A stretch of DNA of 35,860 nucleotides from Acaryochloris sp. IP29b_bin.176. GTDB taxonomy: Bacteria; Cyanobacteriota; Cyanobacteriia; Thermosynechococcales; Thermosynechococcaceae. The DNA lies in the NCBI GenBank assembly GCA_028285315.1, contig JANQPU010000201.1, forward strand, positions 1 to 35,860, written 5' to 3'. Positions 1 to 8,581 of the stretch are shown here, piece after piece. Positions within the stretch are counted from its first letter, which is position 1; every line of letters starts with the position of its first letter. A model generated the notes under the pieces. The model saw nothing but the letters and a program-made list of their open reading frames with translations. It ran no database searches and was not told the DNA's origin. The position numbers and the translations under genes were made by a program.

Positions 1-388
1 GAGCTGGAGATACATCATTTGCAGCCCATCTTTTTTCTTGTCTATCTGGTTATTGCCCAAGTAGCAAGGTGTTCACGGGACATGTCGCCCTCTCAGCAAT
101 ATTACTAGAAGATTGGGGAGGATATACCCGCGTATTGAGGACCACAGTCCTGCCAAGAGATGCAGTCCTGCTGAGAGGCACGGAAGGTATCTTAAGGGTG
201 CGATCGCACCTGCAACCCTATCCACACTTTGAAGGATCACCCACTCAGTAGACTCATATTTTCCTCACTATCTTGCTCTATAACCCTAGTCAGGGAGATC
301 TCAAAAGGCCAGATGAGGACCTCATCTTAAGAAATAAAGGAGACCGAGGTCATAGGCTACAGATACGCAATCACTTAACCAGGGCTAG
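1..388. other. Left-edge region without a convincing gene
   Basis: No recognisable gene is seen here. A 60-codon open frame (69-251, +) has no family resemblance I can name and no clear ribosome binding site. A HIP1 octamer sits inside a longer palindrome, GGTGCGATCGCACC at 197-210. The stretch before 389 probably carries the promoter for the stress-protein gene, but I cannot point to convincing -35 and -10 boxes. Confidence 0.5.
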
Positions 389-406
389 ATGCTTAGGGAG
401 GTTGTC

Positions 407-1492
407 ATGCTAACAAAAATCCTGGTGGCACTGGATCACTCTGCCTCCAGTCAACAAACCTTTTCTCAAGCCGTGACTCTAGCCAGAGCAACTCATGCAA
501 AGCTCATGTTTTTACATGTCATCTCTCTCTCAGAGGAGGGATATCCAGTTTCTGCTCTCATGCCTGGCATATTGGAGGATTATGACCTATCCCATACGGG
601 GGTTGTAACATCATATCTAAAAGAATTAGATATCTTCAAAGCGAAGGGTCTAGAATTACTCAGATCTCGGGCCAACCAAGCTAAACAGAAGGGAATTTCA
701 GCCGGATATCAACAAATAATCGGGGCTCCAGGCAAGGAGATTTGTGCAATAGCTCGGAATTGGAATGCCGATGTGATTATCATGGGACGGAGAAGTCGAG
801 ACTTCCTCAGCAAACTCCTATTGGGTAGTGTTAGCAACTACGTCACCCACAATGCTCCTTGTTCTGTGCTCATTGTCCACCACCAAGATGTGCCAGAGCC
901 TGACCCCACATCACAGACAGACCAACAACAGGCTGATGCACTTTTAACCGAAAATTCCACTCAAATGGAGCGAGCGGCGCTTTCATGCCGCAGTATTTTA
1001 GTGGCCATTGATGGGGGTGCCATTAACCAGCCGATCTTTGCGATGGCGATGAACATAGCGAAGACGATGTCTACAGTAAGGCTGATGCTGCTGCATGTTT
1101 TGCCGCCCGATGTTGCCAAAGTTCCCATCTCGAACACCGTTCCAGGTCTATTTCCCCAACAAAGATTGGATGACTATCCCAGTTTGCGCGATGATATCCT
1201 GTTCAGCCAGCAACGGCAGTGGAATGCCTATAATAGTGATTGCTTGCCCCAACTGCGGTCCTACACTGCTATCGCCAGAGAAGCGGGGGTTCCAGCTGAA
1301 TTTATCCAGCAACCTGGCTCTCCTGGTACGGCCATTTGTGATTTTGCCCAAAACCGATCAGCGGACTTAATTCTAGTGGGTCATCGTGGTCGTTCTGGAC
1401 TCAGCGAAGTTCTCCTGGGCAGTGTTGGCAAATATGTGGCAGATCATGCTCACTGTTCCGTGATGATCGTTCGTCCGCATCAGCACGAGTGA
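407..1492 (+). CDS. Tandem two-domain universal stress protein (UspA family)
   Basis: This is a cytosolic protein with two UspA-type alpha/beta nucleotide-binding domains, beginning MLTKILVALDHS and, in the second half, CRSILVAIDGGA. The C-terminal domain has the complete ATP-binding signature G-x2-G-x9-G-S (GHRGRSG...LLGSVG). The N-terminal domain reads GRRSRD...LLGSVS, so the second glycine is serine and nucleotide binding there may be weaker. I chose the ATG at 407 over the in-frame ATG at 389 because AGGGAGG (395-401) lies five bases before it. Usp proteins of this type are linked to stress and energy limitation. The gene precedes hoxE by only about 50 bases on the same strand and could be cotranscribed with the hydrogenase. 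A second, single-domain Usp lies at 31395-31925. Family assignment is firm; the specific role is unknown. Confidence 0.93.
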   Translation: MLTKILVALDHSASSQQTFSQAVTLARATHAKLMFLHVISLSEEGYPVSALMPGILEDYDLSHTGVVTSYLKELDIFKAKGLELLRSRANQAKQKGISAGYQQIIGAPGKEICAIARNWNADVIIMGRRSRDFLSKLLLGSVSNYVTHNAPCSVLIVHHQDVPEPDPTSQTDQQQADALLTENSTQMERAALSCRSILVAIDGGAINQPIFAMAMNIAKTMSTVRLMLLHVLPPDVAKVPISNTVPGLFPQQRLDDYPSLRDDILFSQQRQWNAYNSDCLPQLRSYTAIAREAGVPAEFIQQPGSPGTAICDFAQNRSADLILVGHRGRSGLSEVLLGSVGKYVADHAHCSVMIVRPHQHE

Positions 1493-1545
1493 TGATGGAC
1501 AATCCTGGATTCTGAATCAAAACCTCTAAACCGTCCAATAACGAT

Positions 1546-2079
1546 ATGAGTAAAGGGAGTCAAAATATTGTGGATGGAAAACTTCATCCCAGTGGAGATA
1601 AGCGTTTCAGGGTGCTAGAGGCAACGATGAAACGTCATCAATATCAGCCCAATGCACTCATTGAAGTCCTCCATAAGACTCAGGAGTTGTTTGGATACCT
1701 GGAACAAGATGTACTGCTGCACATTGCTCACAGTTTGAAGTTACCCCCCAGTCAAGTCTATGGTGTGGTCACGTTCTATCATTTTTTTTCGCTCAAACCA
1801 GCCGGGATCCATACCTGTGTGGTCTGTATGGGAACGGCCTGTTTTGTTAAAGAGGCAGCCTCACTACTGACAGCAGTCGAACAGGTAGCTCATATTCAAG
1901 CTGGGGAAACCACCAGGGATGGCCGCTTATCCCTCAGTACCGCTCGATGCTTAGGGGCCTGTGGGAGTGCCCCTGCCGTTGTGCTAGATGGCCATGTTGT
2001 CGGTGATCAAACCCCAGAAACATTGCGTAATCAAGTTAAGCCAATGATGGATCAACCTCAATATGAGACGGCAATCTAA
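1546..2079 (+). CDS. hoxE: Bidirectional [NiFe] hydrogenase diaphorase subunit HoxE
   Basis: HoxE is the NuoE-like [2Fe-2S] subunit of the cyanobacterial NAD(P)-linked hydrogenase and helps pass electrons between the diaphorase and its redox partners. The 177-residue length fits the family. The thioredoxin-fold iron-sulfur ligands are visible as C94-x4-C99 (CMGTAC) and C135-x3-C139 (CLGAC), preceded by the typical helical region YQPNALIEVLHKTQELFGYL and PPSQVYGVVTFYHFF. The stop codon (2077-2079) directly abuts the hoxF ATG, so translation is probably coupled. The start has no strong Shine-Dalgarno sequence. hoxF follows, as in known cyanobacterial hox operons. Confidence 0.97.
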   Translation: MSKGSQNIVDGKLHPSGDKRFRVLEATMKRHQYQPNALIEVLHKTQELFGYLEQDVLLHIAHSLKLPPSQVYGVVTFYHFFSLKPAGIHTCVVCMGTACFVKEAASLLTAVEQVAHIQAGETTRDGRLSLSTARCLGACGSAPAVVLDGHVVGDQTPETLRNQVKPMMDQPQYETAI

Positions 2080-3771
2080 ATGGATTTAAAAGAGCTACAG
2101 ACCCTTGCTAAACAGGAACAAGCGATCCTCAACGCTCCCTGCATCCGTTGCTGTACCGTAGGAGGCTGTATTGCTGCCCATGCCCTTGAAGTTAAACAGC
2201 AAATCGAAGTTGCGATCGCAACTCAGCCACTCACCTCTCCCATTCAAGTCCGAGGGGTAGGCTGCATGGGGCTCTGTAGCCGAGGCCCCCTTGTCCGCCT
2301 TGACCCCGCAGGTATTCTCTACGACCAAGTCACTCCCGACCAAGCCCCCGCCCTCGTCCAATCCTTCCATGCCTCCCTCCAACCCAATCCCCTAGAAGAC
2401 ACGCCCCCCATCCCCCCATCTCCCCATTCCCAACCCAAATCCCAATCTTCAACTCTCCCCTCTCCCTCTCCCTACCAACCCCAGCATCACTCCTTCTTCA
2501 CGCTCCAACACCCCATTGTCCTCGAAAACAGCGGTCATATTGATCCCCTCAGCATCAAGGAATATATTGCCAAGGATGGGTACCTAGCGCTTTACCAGGC
2601 ACTCTATGAAATGACACCCAGTGAAGTTGTTGATCAAATGACCCAAAGTGGTTTGCGAGGTCGAGGCGGGGGCGGTTATCCCACAGGCTTAAAATGGTCT
2701 ACGGTCGCCAAGATGCCACCAGGCCAAAAGTATGTGATCTGCAACGGTGATGAAGGAGATCCGGGTGCCTTTATGGATCGCAGCGTCTTAGAAAGTGATC
2801 CGCATCGGGTATTGGAGGGAATGGCGATCGCAGCCTATGCCGTCGGCGCTAACCAAGGTTATATCTATGTTCGGGGTGAGTATCCCTTCGCGATCAATCA
2901 CCTGCAAACGGCCATTCGACAAGCCCGCAAGCAAGGTTTACTCGGCAGTCAAATTTTTGAGTCACCCTTTGATTTTCGGATTGACCTTCGCATTGGTGCC
3001 GGAGCCTTTGTCTGTGGTGAGGAAACGGCCCTGATGGCCTCCATTGAAGGCAAACGAGGATTGCCTCACCCTCGTCCACCTTATCCTGCTGAATCGGGAC
3101 TCTGGGGTTGTCCGACATTGATCAACAATGTAGAAACTTTTGCCAATATCGCGCCTATTATTCGCAACGGCGCTGCATGGTTTGCTGGAATTGGAACGGA
3201 ACAGAGCAACGGAACCAAAGTCTTCTCCTTAGCAGGAAAAATTCAAAATACCGGACTCATTGAAGTGCCCATGGGCACCTCCCTGCGCCAGATCGTTGAA
3301 CAGATGGGCGGGGGCGTCCTCAACGGCACTGCAAAAGCAGTGCAAACAGGCGGACCCTCTGGGGGCTGTATTCCTGCCCATGCCTTTGATACCCCTGTGG
3401 ACTATGAATCGCTGACCCGTTTGGGATCGATTATGGGTTCTGGTGGCATGATTGTTATGGATCAATCCACCAACATGGTGGATGTAGCCCGTTTCTTCAT
3501 GGAGTTCTGTATGGAAGAATCCTGCGGCAAATGCATTCCCTGCCGGGCAGGAACCGTACAGCTTCATCAGTTACTCACCAAAATTCGTAACGGGCAAGCT
3601 CGACTGGAAGAGTTAGACCAACTCAATCAGCTCTGCGAAATGGTCAAGCAGACTAGTCTTTGTGGTTTGGGACAATCTGCCCCCAATCCCGTTCTGAGTA
3701 CACTACGATTCTTCAAAGATGAGTACTTAACGCTCGTGCAGGATTTATCCCCTGACGATGATGGCTTATAG
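2080..3771 (+). CDS. hoxF: Bidirectional hydrogenase diaphorase subunit HoxF
   Basis: HoxF is the NuoF-like flavoprotein that binds FMN and NAD(P)H and carries out the diaphorase half-reaction. The N-terminal [2Fe-2S] domain shows cysteines C21, C25 and C30 ([10 protein letters not shown]) and C62-x3-C66 (CMGLC). The FMN/NADH core has the glycine-rich [16 protein letters not shown] at about 191-206 and the [13 protein letters not shown] segment. The C-terminal [4Fe-4S] ligands are C482, C485, C488 (SCGKCIPC) and C528 (LCGLG). Residues about 101-138 form a Pro/Ser-rich linker encoded by C-rich, repeat-like DNA (2390-2500). This separates the two halves without breaking the frame. The start directly follows hoxE with no gap. 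Identity is certain from motif order and operon context. Confidence 0.97.
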   Translation: MDLKELQTLAKQEQAILNAPCIRCCTVGGCIAAHALEVKQQIEVAIATQPLTSPIQVRGVGCMGLCSRGPLVRLDPAGILYDQVTPDQAPALVQSFHASLQPNPLEDTPPIPPSPHSQPKSQSSTLPSPSPYQPQHHSFFTLQHPIVLENSGHIDPLSIKEYIAKDGYLALYQALYEMTPSEVVDQMTQSGLRGRGGGGYPTGLKWSTVAKMPPGQKYVICNGDEGDPGAFMDRSVLESDPHRVLEGMAIAAYAVGANQGYIYVRGEYPFAINHLQTAIRQARKQGLLGSQIFESPFDFRIDLRIGAGAFVCGEETALMASIEGKRGLPHPRPPYPAESGLWGCPTLINNVETFANIAPIIRNGAAWFAGIGTEQSNGTKVFSLAGKIQNTGLIEVPMGTSLRQIVEQMGGGVLNGTAKAVQTGGPSGGCIPAHAFDTPVDYESLTRLGSIMGSGGMIVMDQSTNMVDVARFFMEFCMEESCGKCIPCRAGTVQLHQLLTKIRNGQARLEELDQLNQLCEMVKQTSLCGLGQSAPNPVLSTLRFFKDEYLTLVQDLSPDDDGL

Positions 3772-3911
3772 AATTTGCTCTGTTGTCATTGCTGATCGAT
3801 AATCAGAGAAATACCCAATACTCTTCCAACCTCAGCAAGAGTTTAGAATTGAAGTGGGTAGTGGATGCTTAATAGACAAATGTTTCTAGATCAGTTTTAG
3901 CAGGAGAGATT

Positions 3912-4379
3912 ATGGAGGACGCATCTTTTTCAGACAGAGCTTCTTCAGATCAACAGGATACTGACCGTCAGGGGAACGCTGAGATGGAAGAGCTTTTATT
4001 GGCAGATTTAGCCAATGCAGAAAATGCTGATTTATTTGTTGATGATCTCAGTGGGCAAGCAACCAGTATGGGAAAAACGCTTGCGGACTTGCAAGCTGCC
4101 AGGGCCAGTGCTGAAATCACGGGTGGTGATTTGGATGATGATGGGTATCAGGCAGAAGTAGTAGGAGAAGAAGCCGTTGGCGGCCAGACTCCCACGCCAG
4201 ATCAAAGTGTGACAGAAGATTTGCAAAAGGCCGTCGGGATTTCTGCTGCGGATGGTGAGGCAGTGCGGACAACACCGAAATTGGAGTGGCGCGATCACCA
4301 TCCGTGGCAGCTCAGACCTGAATCTGCTGAAGATTATCAGCAACGTCTTGAAATGGATCAACAAGACGAGGAAAATTAA
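3912..4379 (+). CDS. Acidic cyanobacterial hypothetical protein (DUF6335-like)
   Basis: This 155-residue, strongly acidic protein has no membrane segment or signal peptide. The central segment, GGDLDDDGYQAEVVGEEAVGG followed by TPDQSVTEDLQKAVGI and a C-terminal LEWRDHHPWQLRPESAEDY, matches my memory of the cyanobacterial DUF6335 family; I could not check this against a database. A good ribosome binding site (AGGAGA, 3901-3906) supports the ATG at 3912. The function is unknown. It lies between hoxF and hoxU on the same strand, a place where cyanobacterial hox operons often carry unrelated small genes. Membership in the hox transcript is plausible but unproven. Confidence 0.8.
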   Translation: MEDASFSDRASSDQQDTDRQGNAEMEELLLADLANAENADLFVDDLSGQATSMGKTLADLQAARASAEITGGDLDDDGYQAEVVGEEAVGGQTPTPDQSVTEDLQKAVGISAADGEAVRTTPKLEWRDHHPWQLRPESAEDYQQRLEMDQQDEEN

Positions 4380-4437
4380 GGTAGCACTCCATTCCTCTAA
4401 CTCTTCGTAGCTCGGAAGTTCCTGGAGAGGATCACAA

Positions 4438-4514
4438 CGGTTCTCAAGAACCGCTATGGGGTAGGTCTTTCAAAACTTTTACATATCTAAACTCTGTGAG
4501 TTCAAGGCTCACAG
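4438..4514 (+). repeat. Two short inverted repeats downstream of the acidic hypothetical gene
   Basis: Two hairpin-capable dyads lie in the 247-base gap before the next small gene. The first is CGGTTCT-CA-AGAACCG (4438-4453). The second is CTGTGAG with a 7-base loop and CTCACAG (4494-4514). Neither is followed by a T tract, so they are not classic intrinsic terminators. They may be operators, RNA processing sites or chance. Confidence 0.4.
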
Positions 4515-4626
4515 TATCCTCATATTGTCTATATAGCCTCAAATTGAGAGGGTAAATCTTCCATTTCCTGAAGATTGGCATATTTCTCTCAAATTTTACA
4601 GATAAAAGTTTTGAGGGCGATCGCTC

Positions 4627-4818
4627 ATGACAATACTCAAGGTTAAACCGCTATCCATTCAATCCTTAGTTAAGACTGTTCGACGTCTGCTGCAATATGT
4701 AGCCCAGCCTATCCTTCGTATCTTTAGTCCCGCCCATGATGATTATCCTGAGGTGGGTGTGCAACCTTTCGAAGGTGATCCAGCCGATCAAGATCTCAAC
4801 AAGGAAAGTTCCTGGTAG
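4627..4818 (+). CDS. Small conserved-looking hypothetical protein (63 aa)
   Basis: This is a short basic-then-acidic protein. Its first half could form an amphipathic helix (IQSLVKTVRRLLQYVAQPILRIF), and its second half carries the phrase YPEVGVQPFEGDPADQD. I recall similar '...P..GVQPF.GDP' tails in small cyanobacterial proteins, but I cannot name a family. A HIP1 octamer (4618-4625) lies just upstream of the ATG, and no strong Shine-Dalgarno sequence is seen. It sits between hoxF and hoxU on the same strand. Being real is more likely than not; the function is unknown. Confidence 0.55.
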   Translation: MTILKVKPLSIQSLVKTVRRLLQYVAQPILRIFSPAHDDYPEVGVQPFEGDPADQDLNKESSW

Positions 4819-4948
4819 AACCTTGACCTATCACACAAATGGCGCAACTCATAGTATTGCTATATTTTCTAACGCTCAGGCGAGAGTTATGCCCATAAGT
4901 GCGGGGTTGATAACACGCTAGTTTTATGAGGAGCAGGCATTGTATCAA

Positions 4949-5001
4949 TTATAAATTTTAAGTTTTGAGTGGTATTTCGACTCAAAACTTAAAATTTATA
5001 A
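4949..5001. repeat. Perfect 22-bp inverted repeat upstream of hoxU
   Basis: The left arm (4949-4970) and right arm (4980-5001) are exact reverse complements over 22 bases, with a 9-base loop (GGTATTTCG). The arm ends in AAGTTTTGAGT, and a further partial copy, ACTCAAAACT, follows at 5001-5010. This belongs to the dispersed AACTCAAAACT family seen elsewhere in the window. It lies 41 bases before the hoxU ATG, so it would be in the hoxU leader RNA if the operon is read through. Confidence 0.9.
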
Positions 5002-5041
5002 CTCAAAACTTTCTTGTTTTTAGAGATGATCTGTACGAGTT

Positions 5042-5761
5042 ATGGCTGTTAAAACCCTCAAGATTGATGATCAACTGCTCAGTGCTCGTGGAGAGGAGAC
5101 GATCCTAGAGGCTGCGGCAGCATCGGGCATTCATATCCCCACACTATGTTACTTACAGGGCGTTGCCTCATGGGGAGCTTGTCGACTTTGCCTCATAGAG
5201 GTGGAAGGAAGTTCTAAGCTGTTACCAGCCTGCGTCACCCCCGTGGCAGAGGGAATGGTCGTTCAAACCCAGACGGAACGGTTAAACAATTATCGGCGCA
5301 TGATCGTGGAGTTGTTGTTTGCTGAGGGTAATCATATCTGTGCAGTGTGCGTCTCCAATAACCACTGTGAGTTGCAAGATCTTGCGATTGAGATGGGAAT
5401 CGATCATGTGCGCTTTGCCTATCAATTCCCCGATCGCTCCGTTGATATCTCCCATTCCCAATTTGGCGTTGACCACAACCGCTGTGTGTTATGTACCCGT
5501 TGTATCCGGGTCTGTGACGAGATTGAAGGTGCACATACCTGGGATATGGCAGGTCGGGGCCGTACCTCCCATGTCATTACAGATCTGAATCAGCCCTGGG
5601 GAGAAGCCACTAGCTGTACGTCCTGTGGTAAGTGCGTCAATGCCTGCCCCACAGGATCAATCTTCCGTCGCGGCTCCACTGTAGCTGAAATGGAGCACCA
5701 TCGTGCTCAACTTGAGTTTATTTCTACAGCTAGAACTAAGCGGGAGTGGGTTCAACAGTAA
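5042..5761 (+). CDS. hoxU: Bidirectional hydrogenase diaphorase subunit HoxU
   Basis: HoxU is the NuoG-N-terminal-like electron-transfer subunit linking the HoxF flavin to the HoxYH hydrogenase. All expected iron-sulfur ligands are visible. The plant-ferredoxin-type [2Fe-2S] cluster uses C36, C47, C50 and C64. The His-ligated [4Fe-4S] cluster uses H98, C100, C103 and C109 (HICAVCVSNNHC). Two bacterial-ferredoxin [4Fe-4S] motifs follow: C148/C151/C154/C158 (CVLCTRCIRVC) and C192/C195/C198/C202 (CTSCGKCVNAC). The 239-residue length is normal. A perfect hairpin precedes the gene and a second repeat pair lies between it and hoxY, so the operon is interrupted by repeat DNA but keeps order and strand. 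Confidence 0.97.
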   Translation: MAVKTLKIDDQLLSARGEETILEAAAASGIHIPTLCYLQGVASWGACRLCLIEVEGSSKLLPACVTPVAEGMVVQTQTERLNNYRRMIVELLFAEGNHICAVCVSNNHCELQDLAIEMGIDHVRFAYQFPDRSVDISHSQFGVDHNRCVLCTRCIRVCDEIEGAHTWDMAGRGRTSHVITDLNQPWGEATSCTSCGKCVNACPTGSIFRRGSTVAEMEHHRAQLEFISTARTKREWVQQ

Positions 5762-5801
5762 GTCAGTGGAAAAAACAAGGAGCGTGCAGAAAGAAGGAAT
5801 C

Positions 5802-5879
5802 AGTTTTGAGTTTTGAGTTTTAAGACCGACTGCTTGTTCAACAGTTGCATTCGAAACTCAACCTTCAAAACTCAAAACT
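5802..5879. repeat. 15-bp inverted repeat of the AACTCAAAACT family between hoxU and hoxY
   Basis: AGTTTTGAGTTTTGA (5802-5816) is matched by its exact reverse complement TCAAAACTCAAAACT (5865-5879) across a 48-base interval. It uses the same word as the hairpin before hoxU. It could fold in the intercistronic RNA or be the ends of a small non-coding repeat element. Confidence 0.85.
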
Positions 5880-5907
5880 ACTTATCTTTTGATTATGCGG
5901 AGAAAGG

Positions 5908-6453
5908 ATGACAAAACTAAAGCTAGCAACAGTTTGGTTAGGGGGCTGCTCAGGCTGCCATATGTCTTTCCTAGACCTTGACGAGTGGTTATTTGAGTTG
6001 GCTCAGCAGGTGGATTTAGTCTACAGCCCCTTTATGGATGCTAAGCAATATCCCCAGGGGGTGGATGTGGCTTTAGTGGAGGGGGCAGTAGCCAATACAG
6101 ACCATCTGGAGATGATTCGCAAGGTGCGAGATCGCACCCATTACCTCATTGCGTTTGGCGACTGCGCCATTACCGGAAATGTTACGGCATTGCGAAATGT
6201 TTCGGCAACGGTAGAAGCGGTACTTCAACGGTCCTACATAGATGTTGCCGATCTATTCCCCCAGCTTCCAGCAGCAGAGGGAATTGTGCCACCCTTACTC
6301 GATAGGGTGCAACCTGTACATGCCATTATCCCCGTCGATCTCTATTTACCGGGTTGTCCGCCGTCGGCCTCTCGGATCCGGTTTGCGCTAGAGGCGCTAC
6401 TGCGGGGAGACAGACCACAGCTCGAAGGCCATGATCTGCTCAAATTCGGTTAA
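5908..6453 (+). CDS. hoxY: [NiFe] hydrogenase small subunit HoxY
   Basis: HoxY is the small subunit of the hydrogenase dimer and carries the [4Fe-4S] cluster proximal to the Ni-Fe site of HoxH. The ligand cysteines are apparent at C14 and C17 (GGCSGCH), C86 (FGDCAITGN) and C150 (LPGCPPSASR). At 181 residues it is the short, cytoplasmic type with no Tat signal, as expected for the bidirectional enzyme. GGAG (5899-5902) gives a reasonable ribosome binding site. The gene sits after hoxU and is separated from hoxH by three accessory genes. Confidence 0.97.
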   Translation: MTKLKLATVWLGGCSGCHMSFLDLDEWLFELAQQVDLVYSPFMDAKQYPQGVDVALVEGAVANTDHLEMIRKVRDRTHYLIAFGDCAITGNVTALRNVSATVEAVLQRSYIDVADLFPQLPAAEGIVPPLLDRVQPVHAIIPVDLYLPGCPPSASRIRFALEALLRGDRPQLEGHDLLKFG

Positions 6454-6526
6454 CCCTAATCCCGGCAGACTGTCAATGGCGATTGTTTAGTTCCCTGTAA
6501 TTGTGAATATACCAAGGAGAATAACG

Positions 6527-7072
6527 ATGCTCAAAGTCAGAGACATTATGACCCAAGAGGTGATCGTGATCCAGGATGCTGCGACGGTGGCCCAAGCCAT
6601 CGCCCTGATGCAGCATCATAAAGTCCGCTCCCTAATTGTTGAGCATCCCAAGCGGCAAACTGCCTACGGTATTATCACTGAGCGGGATATTGTCTACCGA
6701 GTCATGGCCGTTGGCAAAGAGCCCCATGAAATTGGCATTCAAGCATTGGTCCGCGAACCCTGTATTACGGCCCATCCTGATCTCACCTTGGAAGAAGTAG
6801 CCCAATTGTTTGCAGCAGCAGGCATTCAACGAGCCCCTGTGATTGATGAACAGCAGCTCTTAGGTATTGTATCCGTGACTGACTTGATCATGAAAACCGA
6901 TGGGAGGCAGAACCCCCCAACCGATTGGCTGGCCCAACAAATTGAAGACGCTTTAAAGCATGCCCGGATCATTTGTGGTGACCCGCAAACTCAGATTTCA
7001 CAAGAATGCGCTGTGGCCTGGGATGTAATTGAAGCTTACGAAGCCCAAACTGCATTGAACAGGGCTAGCTAG
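6527..7072 (+). CDS. Paired CBS-domain protein (first copy)
   Basis: This 181-residue protein is mostly a Bateman module of two CBS motifs. The first runs from MLKVRDIMTQEVIVIQDAATV to AYGIITERDIVYRV, and the second from VREPCITAHPDLTLEEV to LLGIVSVTDLI. A short C-terminal alpha-helical tail follows. CBS pairs commonly bind adenine nucleotides and report cellular energy state; that is family knowledge, not shown here. I chose the ATG at 6527 because AAGGAG (6514-6519) lies seven bases upstream, rather than the GTG at 6503. It resembles the second CBS gene at 8582-9208 over most of its length, so the two are likely paralogues flanking the bactofilin-like gene. Confidence 0.92.
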   Translation: MLKVRDIMTQEVIVIQDAATVAQAIALMQHHKVRSLIVEHPKRQTAYGIITERDIVYRVMAVGKEPHEIGIQALVREPCITAHPDLTLEEVAQLFAAAGIQRAPVIDEQQLLGIVSVTDLIMKTDGRQNPPTDWLAQQIEDALKHARIICGDPQTQISQECAVAWDVIEAYEAQTALNRAS

Positions 7073-7117
7073 CCACTAGGCCAAACACCCTCATCTCTTT
7101 CAGCATAGGTACCTCAG

Positions 7118-8542
7118 ATGCGAACCAAACCATCGAGAACATATCTTAGGCAAGTGCTGTTATTCCTAATGGCTCTGGTCATTGCCCCCTTTTTGTTGGC
7201 GGTCTCTGCGGTTGGATCACCCAATTTCGTGACCGAGAATCAGATCACGGTAGGGGCTACAGAGGTCATTCAAGGCAACTATTACGCAGCCGGGGACCGA
7301 ATCACACTTGACGGTATCCTAGAAGACAATGTTTTTGCAGCAGGAGATACGGTTACGCTGACAGGCACCGTTGAGAAGGATGTTTATTTTGCGGGTGACC
7401 AGATTAAGATTGAGGGCACAGTGAAAGGAGACGCCATTCTAGCAGGCACTTATATCACCCTCAACGGCTCAGTCGAAGGAGATTTGATGGCGGCAGGCCA
7501 AACTGTGGTGATGAACGGAACGGTCATGGACGATGCTCGGATTGCAGGAGAGGCATTGCTGCTTAACAATCAGGCTCAGGTGAAGGATGACATGATTGCA
7601 GCAGGACTGAGCCTGGAAAGTCAGCCCCAAACCTCCATCGGTGGTACCCTCACGGTTGCCAGTGGTCAGGCACTTTTAGCCGGAACGATCGATCAAGACG
7701 TCGTGGGCGGTACAGGAGGACTGACCTTGAAAGGGACAGTAGGTCAAGATATGGTTGTTACCGTCGGAGAGTACCAGCCTTGGCAACCCTTGTTTGGACC
7801 CGGTCCTCGTATTGAGATACCTGATGTGCCCGCAGGATTAACGTTAACGGATTCTGCCCAAATCAAAGGTCGGTTGACCTATAAATCGCCAACCGCTGCC
7901 AACCTCAGTGATAGGTCTCAAGTGACAGGTAAAACCACTCATCAACAGATTCCGGCATGGGAACCGCCTCCTGCCAATCCGACGGACATCGTGCTGCGCC
8001 AACTTCAACGGTTGTTCACCATCGGTTTGGTGGGGTGTGCGTTGCTCTGGGCTCTCCCAAGATGGACGGAAGGGTTAACACAGATCATTCAGACTCGACC
8101 GTTGAGAACCTTCGGTTGGGGCATTGTCACCAGTTTGGTTGTGGGGGTAGGGAGTATTGCGATCGCAATACTCACCGTTCTGCTATTTATTTTTCTGATC
8201 CTGACCCTCCAAGGATTAGCCTGGCCGATTCTGGGAGTCGGTACACTTGCCAATCTTGCCTTATGGGTCAGCATTGGCAGCTTTGCAAGCCTGATTGCCC
8301 CCGTGTTAATCAGCGATATGGGGGGGCGCTGGCTATTCAGTCAATTCAATCTGAATAAATCAGTGAATAGATATATCCCCTTTCTGATGGGGGTAATCAT
8401 TCTCATAGGACTCACTACCGTTCCCCTGATAAACGGAATTGTCAGCTTTGTCATTGTTCTCTTGGGGTTAGGTGCCCTCTGGAACTGGGGAAAATCACGG
8501 GTGATGAAGCCTCGCCTGACCCAGGAAACACCAGTCGGTTAA
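7118..8542 (+). CDS. Bactofilin-like beta-repeat protein with a multi-pass membrane domain
   Basis: The N-terminus has a hydrophobic segment (VLLFLMALVIAPFLLAVSAVG) that is a signal peptide or anchor. Residues about 45-225 are built from short repeats such as AAGDRITLDGILEDNVFAAGD, AGDQIKIEGTVKGDAILAG and AAGQTVVMNGTVMDDARIAG, the right-handed beta-solenoid pattern of polymer-forming (bactofilin-type) proteins. The last 170 residues or so hold about four hydrophobic membrane segments. This exported repeat plus membrane-domain arrangement is known from annotated 'polymer-forming cytoskeletal' proteins; its function is unclear. It lies between two CBS paralogues inside the hox operon. It may form a membrane platform, but no link to hydrogenase is shown by the sequence. 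Confidence 0.85.
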   Translation: MRTKPSRTYLRQVLLFLMALVIAPFLLAVSAVGSPNFVTENQITVGATEVIQGNYYAAGDRITLDGILEDNVFAAGDTVTLTGTVEKDVYFAGDQIKIEGTVKGDAILAGTYITLNGSVEGDLMAAGQTVVMNGTVMDDARIAGEALLLNNQAQVKDDMIAAGLSLESQPQTSIGGTLTVASGQALLAGTIDQDVVGGTGGLTLKGTVGQDMVVTVGEYQPWQPLFGPGPRIEIPDVPAGLTLTDSAQIKGRLTYKSPTAANLSDRSQVTGKTTHQQIPAWEPPPANPTDIVLRQLQRLFTIGLVGCALLWALPRWTEGLTQIIQTRPLRTFGWGIVTSLVVGVGSIAIAILTVLLFIFLILTLQGLAWPILGVGTLANLALWVSIGSFASLIAPVLISDMGGRWLFSQFNLNKSVNRYIPFLMGVIILIGLTTVPLINGIVSFVIVLLGLGALWNWGKSRVMKPRLTQETPVG

Positions 8543-8581
8543 GCCTTGAGAGGAGTTGAATAAGCGATTGGAGAACCATCC

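Noticed and set aside
69..251. 60-codon frame at the left edge.
   Set aside because: No family resemblance, no Shine-Dalgarno sequence, and it contains a HIP1 site within repeat-like DNA.
4736..4921. 61-codon frame overlapping the small hypothetical gene at 4627-4818.
   Set aside because: Out-of-frame shadow with low-complexity content and no ribosome binding site.
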